Source of the DNA: Candidatus Hinthialibacteria bacterium OLB16
GTDB taxonomy: Bacteria; Hinthialibacterota; Hinthialibacteria; OLB16
NCBI GenBank assembly: GCA_001567115.1
Contig: LMZT01000037.1
Location: 1-64,000, forward strand
Direction: 5' to 3'
DNA: 64,000 bases
Shown: in pieces, positions 63,637-64,000 of the stretch
How the letters are laid out: each line of letters starts with the position of its first letter
How positions within the stretch are numbered: the stretch's first letter is position 1
Position numbers and translations under genes: made by a program
The notes under the pieces: model-generated
What the model saw: the letters and a program-made list of their open reading frames with translations, nothing else
Told to the model about the DNA's origin: nothing
Database searches by the model: none

Positions 63637-64000
63637 ATGATCAGAAACTGGATTTTTCCAGGGGTCCTCCTGGCATTTATTCTGGGAGTCGTTTTTCCGG
63701 ATTTGGCCCTCCAGGGATGGGTGATTGCACTGGGTGATGTGCCCGATCAGTTTCTTCCCTGGCGGGAGTTTGTCTCCTCCGAATTTCATCAGGGTGCCAT
63801 CCCTCTCTGGAATCGCTATGCCTGGTGTGGCACTCCATTCCTGGCCAACATGCAGTCCGCGGTCCTGTATCCAATCGACCGTTTTTTTGATCTGCTGGCC
63901 TCTCCGGGGCGCGCTCTTTCGCTGGGGCTGGTGTTTCACCTGTGGCTGGGGGGAATGCTGCTGTATGCCTTCTGCCGGCATCTCGGAGCGGGGGTCGCGG
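63637..64000 (+). CDS. YfhO-family membrane protein, partial (C-terminus outside window)
   Basis: The ATG at 63637 opens a frame that runs to the window edge, 121 codons. IFPGVLLAFILGVVFPDLAL is the first helix. LGDVPDQFLPWREFVSSEFH and GAIPLWNRYAWCGTPFLANM, then QSAVLYPIDRFFD, match the YfhO family opening (PLWNPYIFCGTPFLAN type), multi-pass proteins linked to glycosylation of surface polymers. Relatives are 700-900 residues. It is probably co-transcribed with the GT-C-like gene before it. Confidence 0.85.
   Translation, partial: MIRNWIFPGVLLAFILGVVFPDLALQGWVIALGDVPDQFLPWREFVSSEFHQGAIPLWNRYAWCGTPFLANMQSAVLYPIDRFFDLLASPGRALSLGLVFHLWLGGMLLYAFCRHLGAGVA

Noticed and set aside
1-64000. CRISPR arrays, tRNA or rRNA genes, prophage and transposase genes
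   Set aside because: Looked for repeat-spacer patterns, T-arm-like GTTCGA motifs and integrase or transposase text; none was convincing.

Overview
This is a chromosome segment from an uncultured or poorly sampled bacterium, probably from one of the candidate phyla near the PVC/FCB/Sumerlaeota-Hinthialibacterota-Hydrogenedentes range. That placement is inference. It rests on single EF-hand dockerin-like tails on unrelated secreted proteins, a HAF-repeat/T5SS-repeat exoprotein, a one-off GspG-like prepilin, a URO-D-family methyltransferase and a YfhO-type membrane protein. No rRNA, tRNA, CRISPR array, phage or complete insertion sequence was found. Genes are dense, on both strands, and moderately GC-rich.

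Layout. 1-2.6 kb: ferredoxin (partial), proB and a glycosyltransferase translationally coupled to it. 2.7-8.4 kb: HAF-repeat exoprotein, cold-shock protein, URO-D family protein, and a secreted FnIII/dockerin-like protein. 8.4-16.3 kb: a Cus/Czc-type metal efflux operon (Cys-rich secreted protein, TolC-like, adaptor, RND pump). 16.4-23.5 kb: MgtE and ClC ion transporters, a sugar isomerase, a secreted Pro-rich protein, a YheT-like hydrolase, OsmC and a small protein with a consensus promoter. 23.6-29.9 kb: thioredoxin, an unusual primase-like/RecA-like fusion, a sigma-54 activator, a PPIase and a prepilin. 29.9-33.8 kb: a cobalamin riboswitch driving a secreted propeller-like protein, a lipoprotein and a glycosyltransferase. 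33.9-39.1 kb: a four-gene overlapping operon (MMPL/RND exporter, FGE-like secreted protein, HAD phosphatase, PPK2). 39.3-45.9 kb: octaheme cytochrome, FAD/Fe-S oxidoreductase, GT2 and an SDR. 46-54.5 kb: carA, tilS, O-antigen ligase, aminotransferase, M3 peptidase, proC and a sugar-binding protein. 54.7-64 kb: glycosidase-like protein, an FG-GAP protein behind a sigma-54 promoter, aldo-keto reductase, rnhA, rsmA, an MFS transporter and two membrane proteins, the last truncated by the window edge.

Most striking signal. A clear cobalamin riboswitch lies on the minus strand at about 31321-31494. It heads the leader of a secreted protein (29954-31117) that looks like a beta-propeller with a dockerin-like tail, not any known B12 gene. 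Bacteroidetes BtuG, a surface beta-propeller that captures B12, is the obvious precedent, so this is a candidate unrelated or divergent extracellular B12-capture protein.

Quality caveat. At least eight genes are interrupted by short indels, several in homopolymers, where the continuing frame restores family motifs exactly. This pattern suggests uncorrected sequencing or assembly errors more than real pseudogenes. These genes are annotated across their full span and the suspected site is given.
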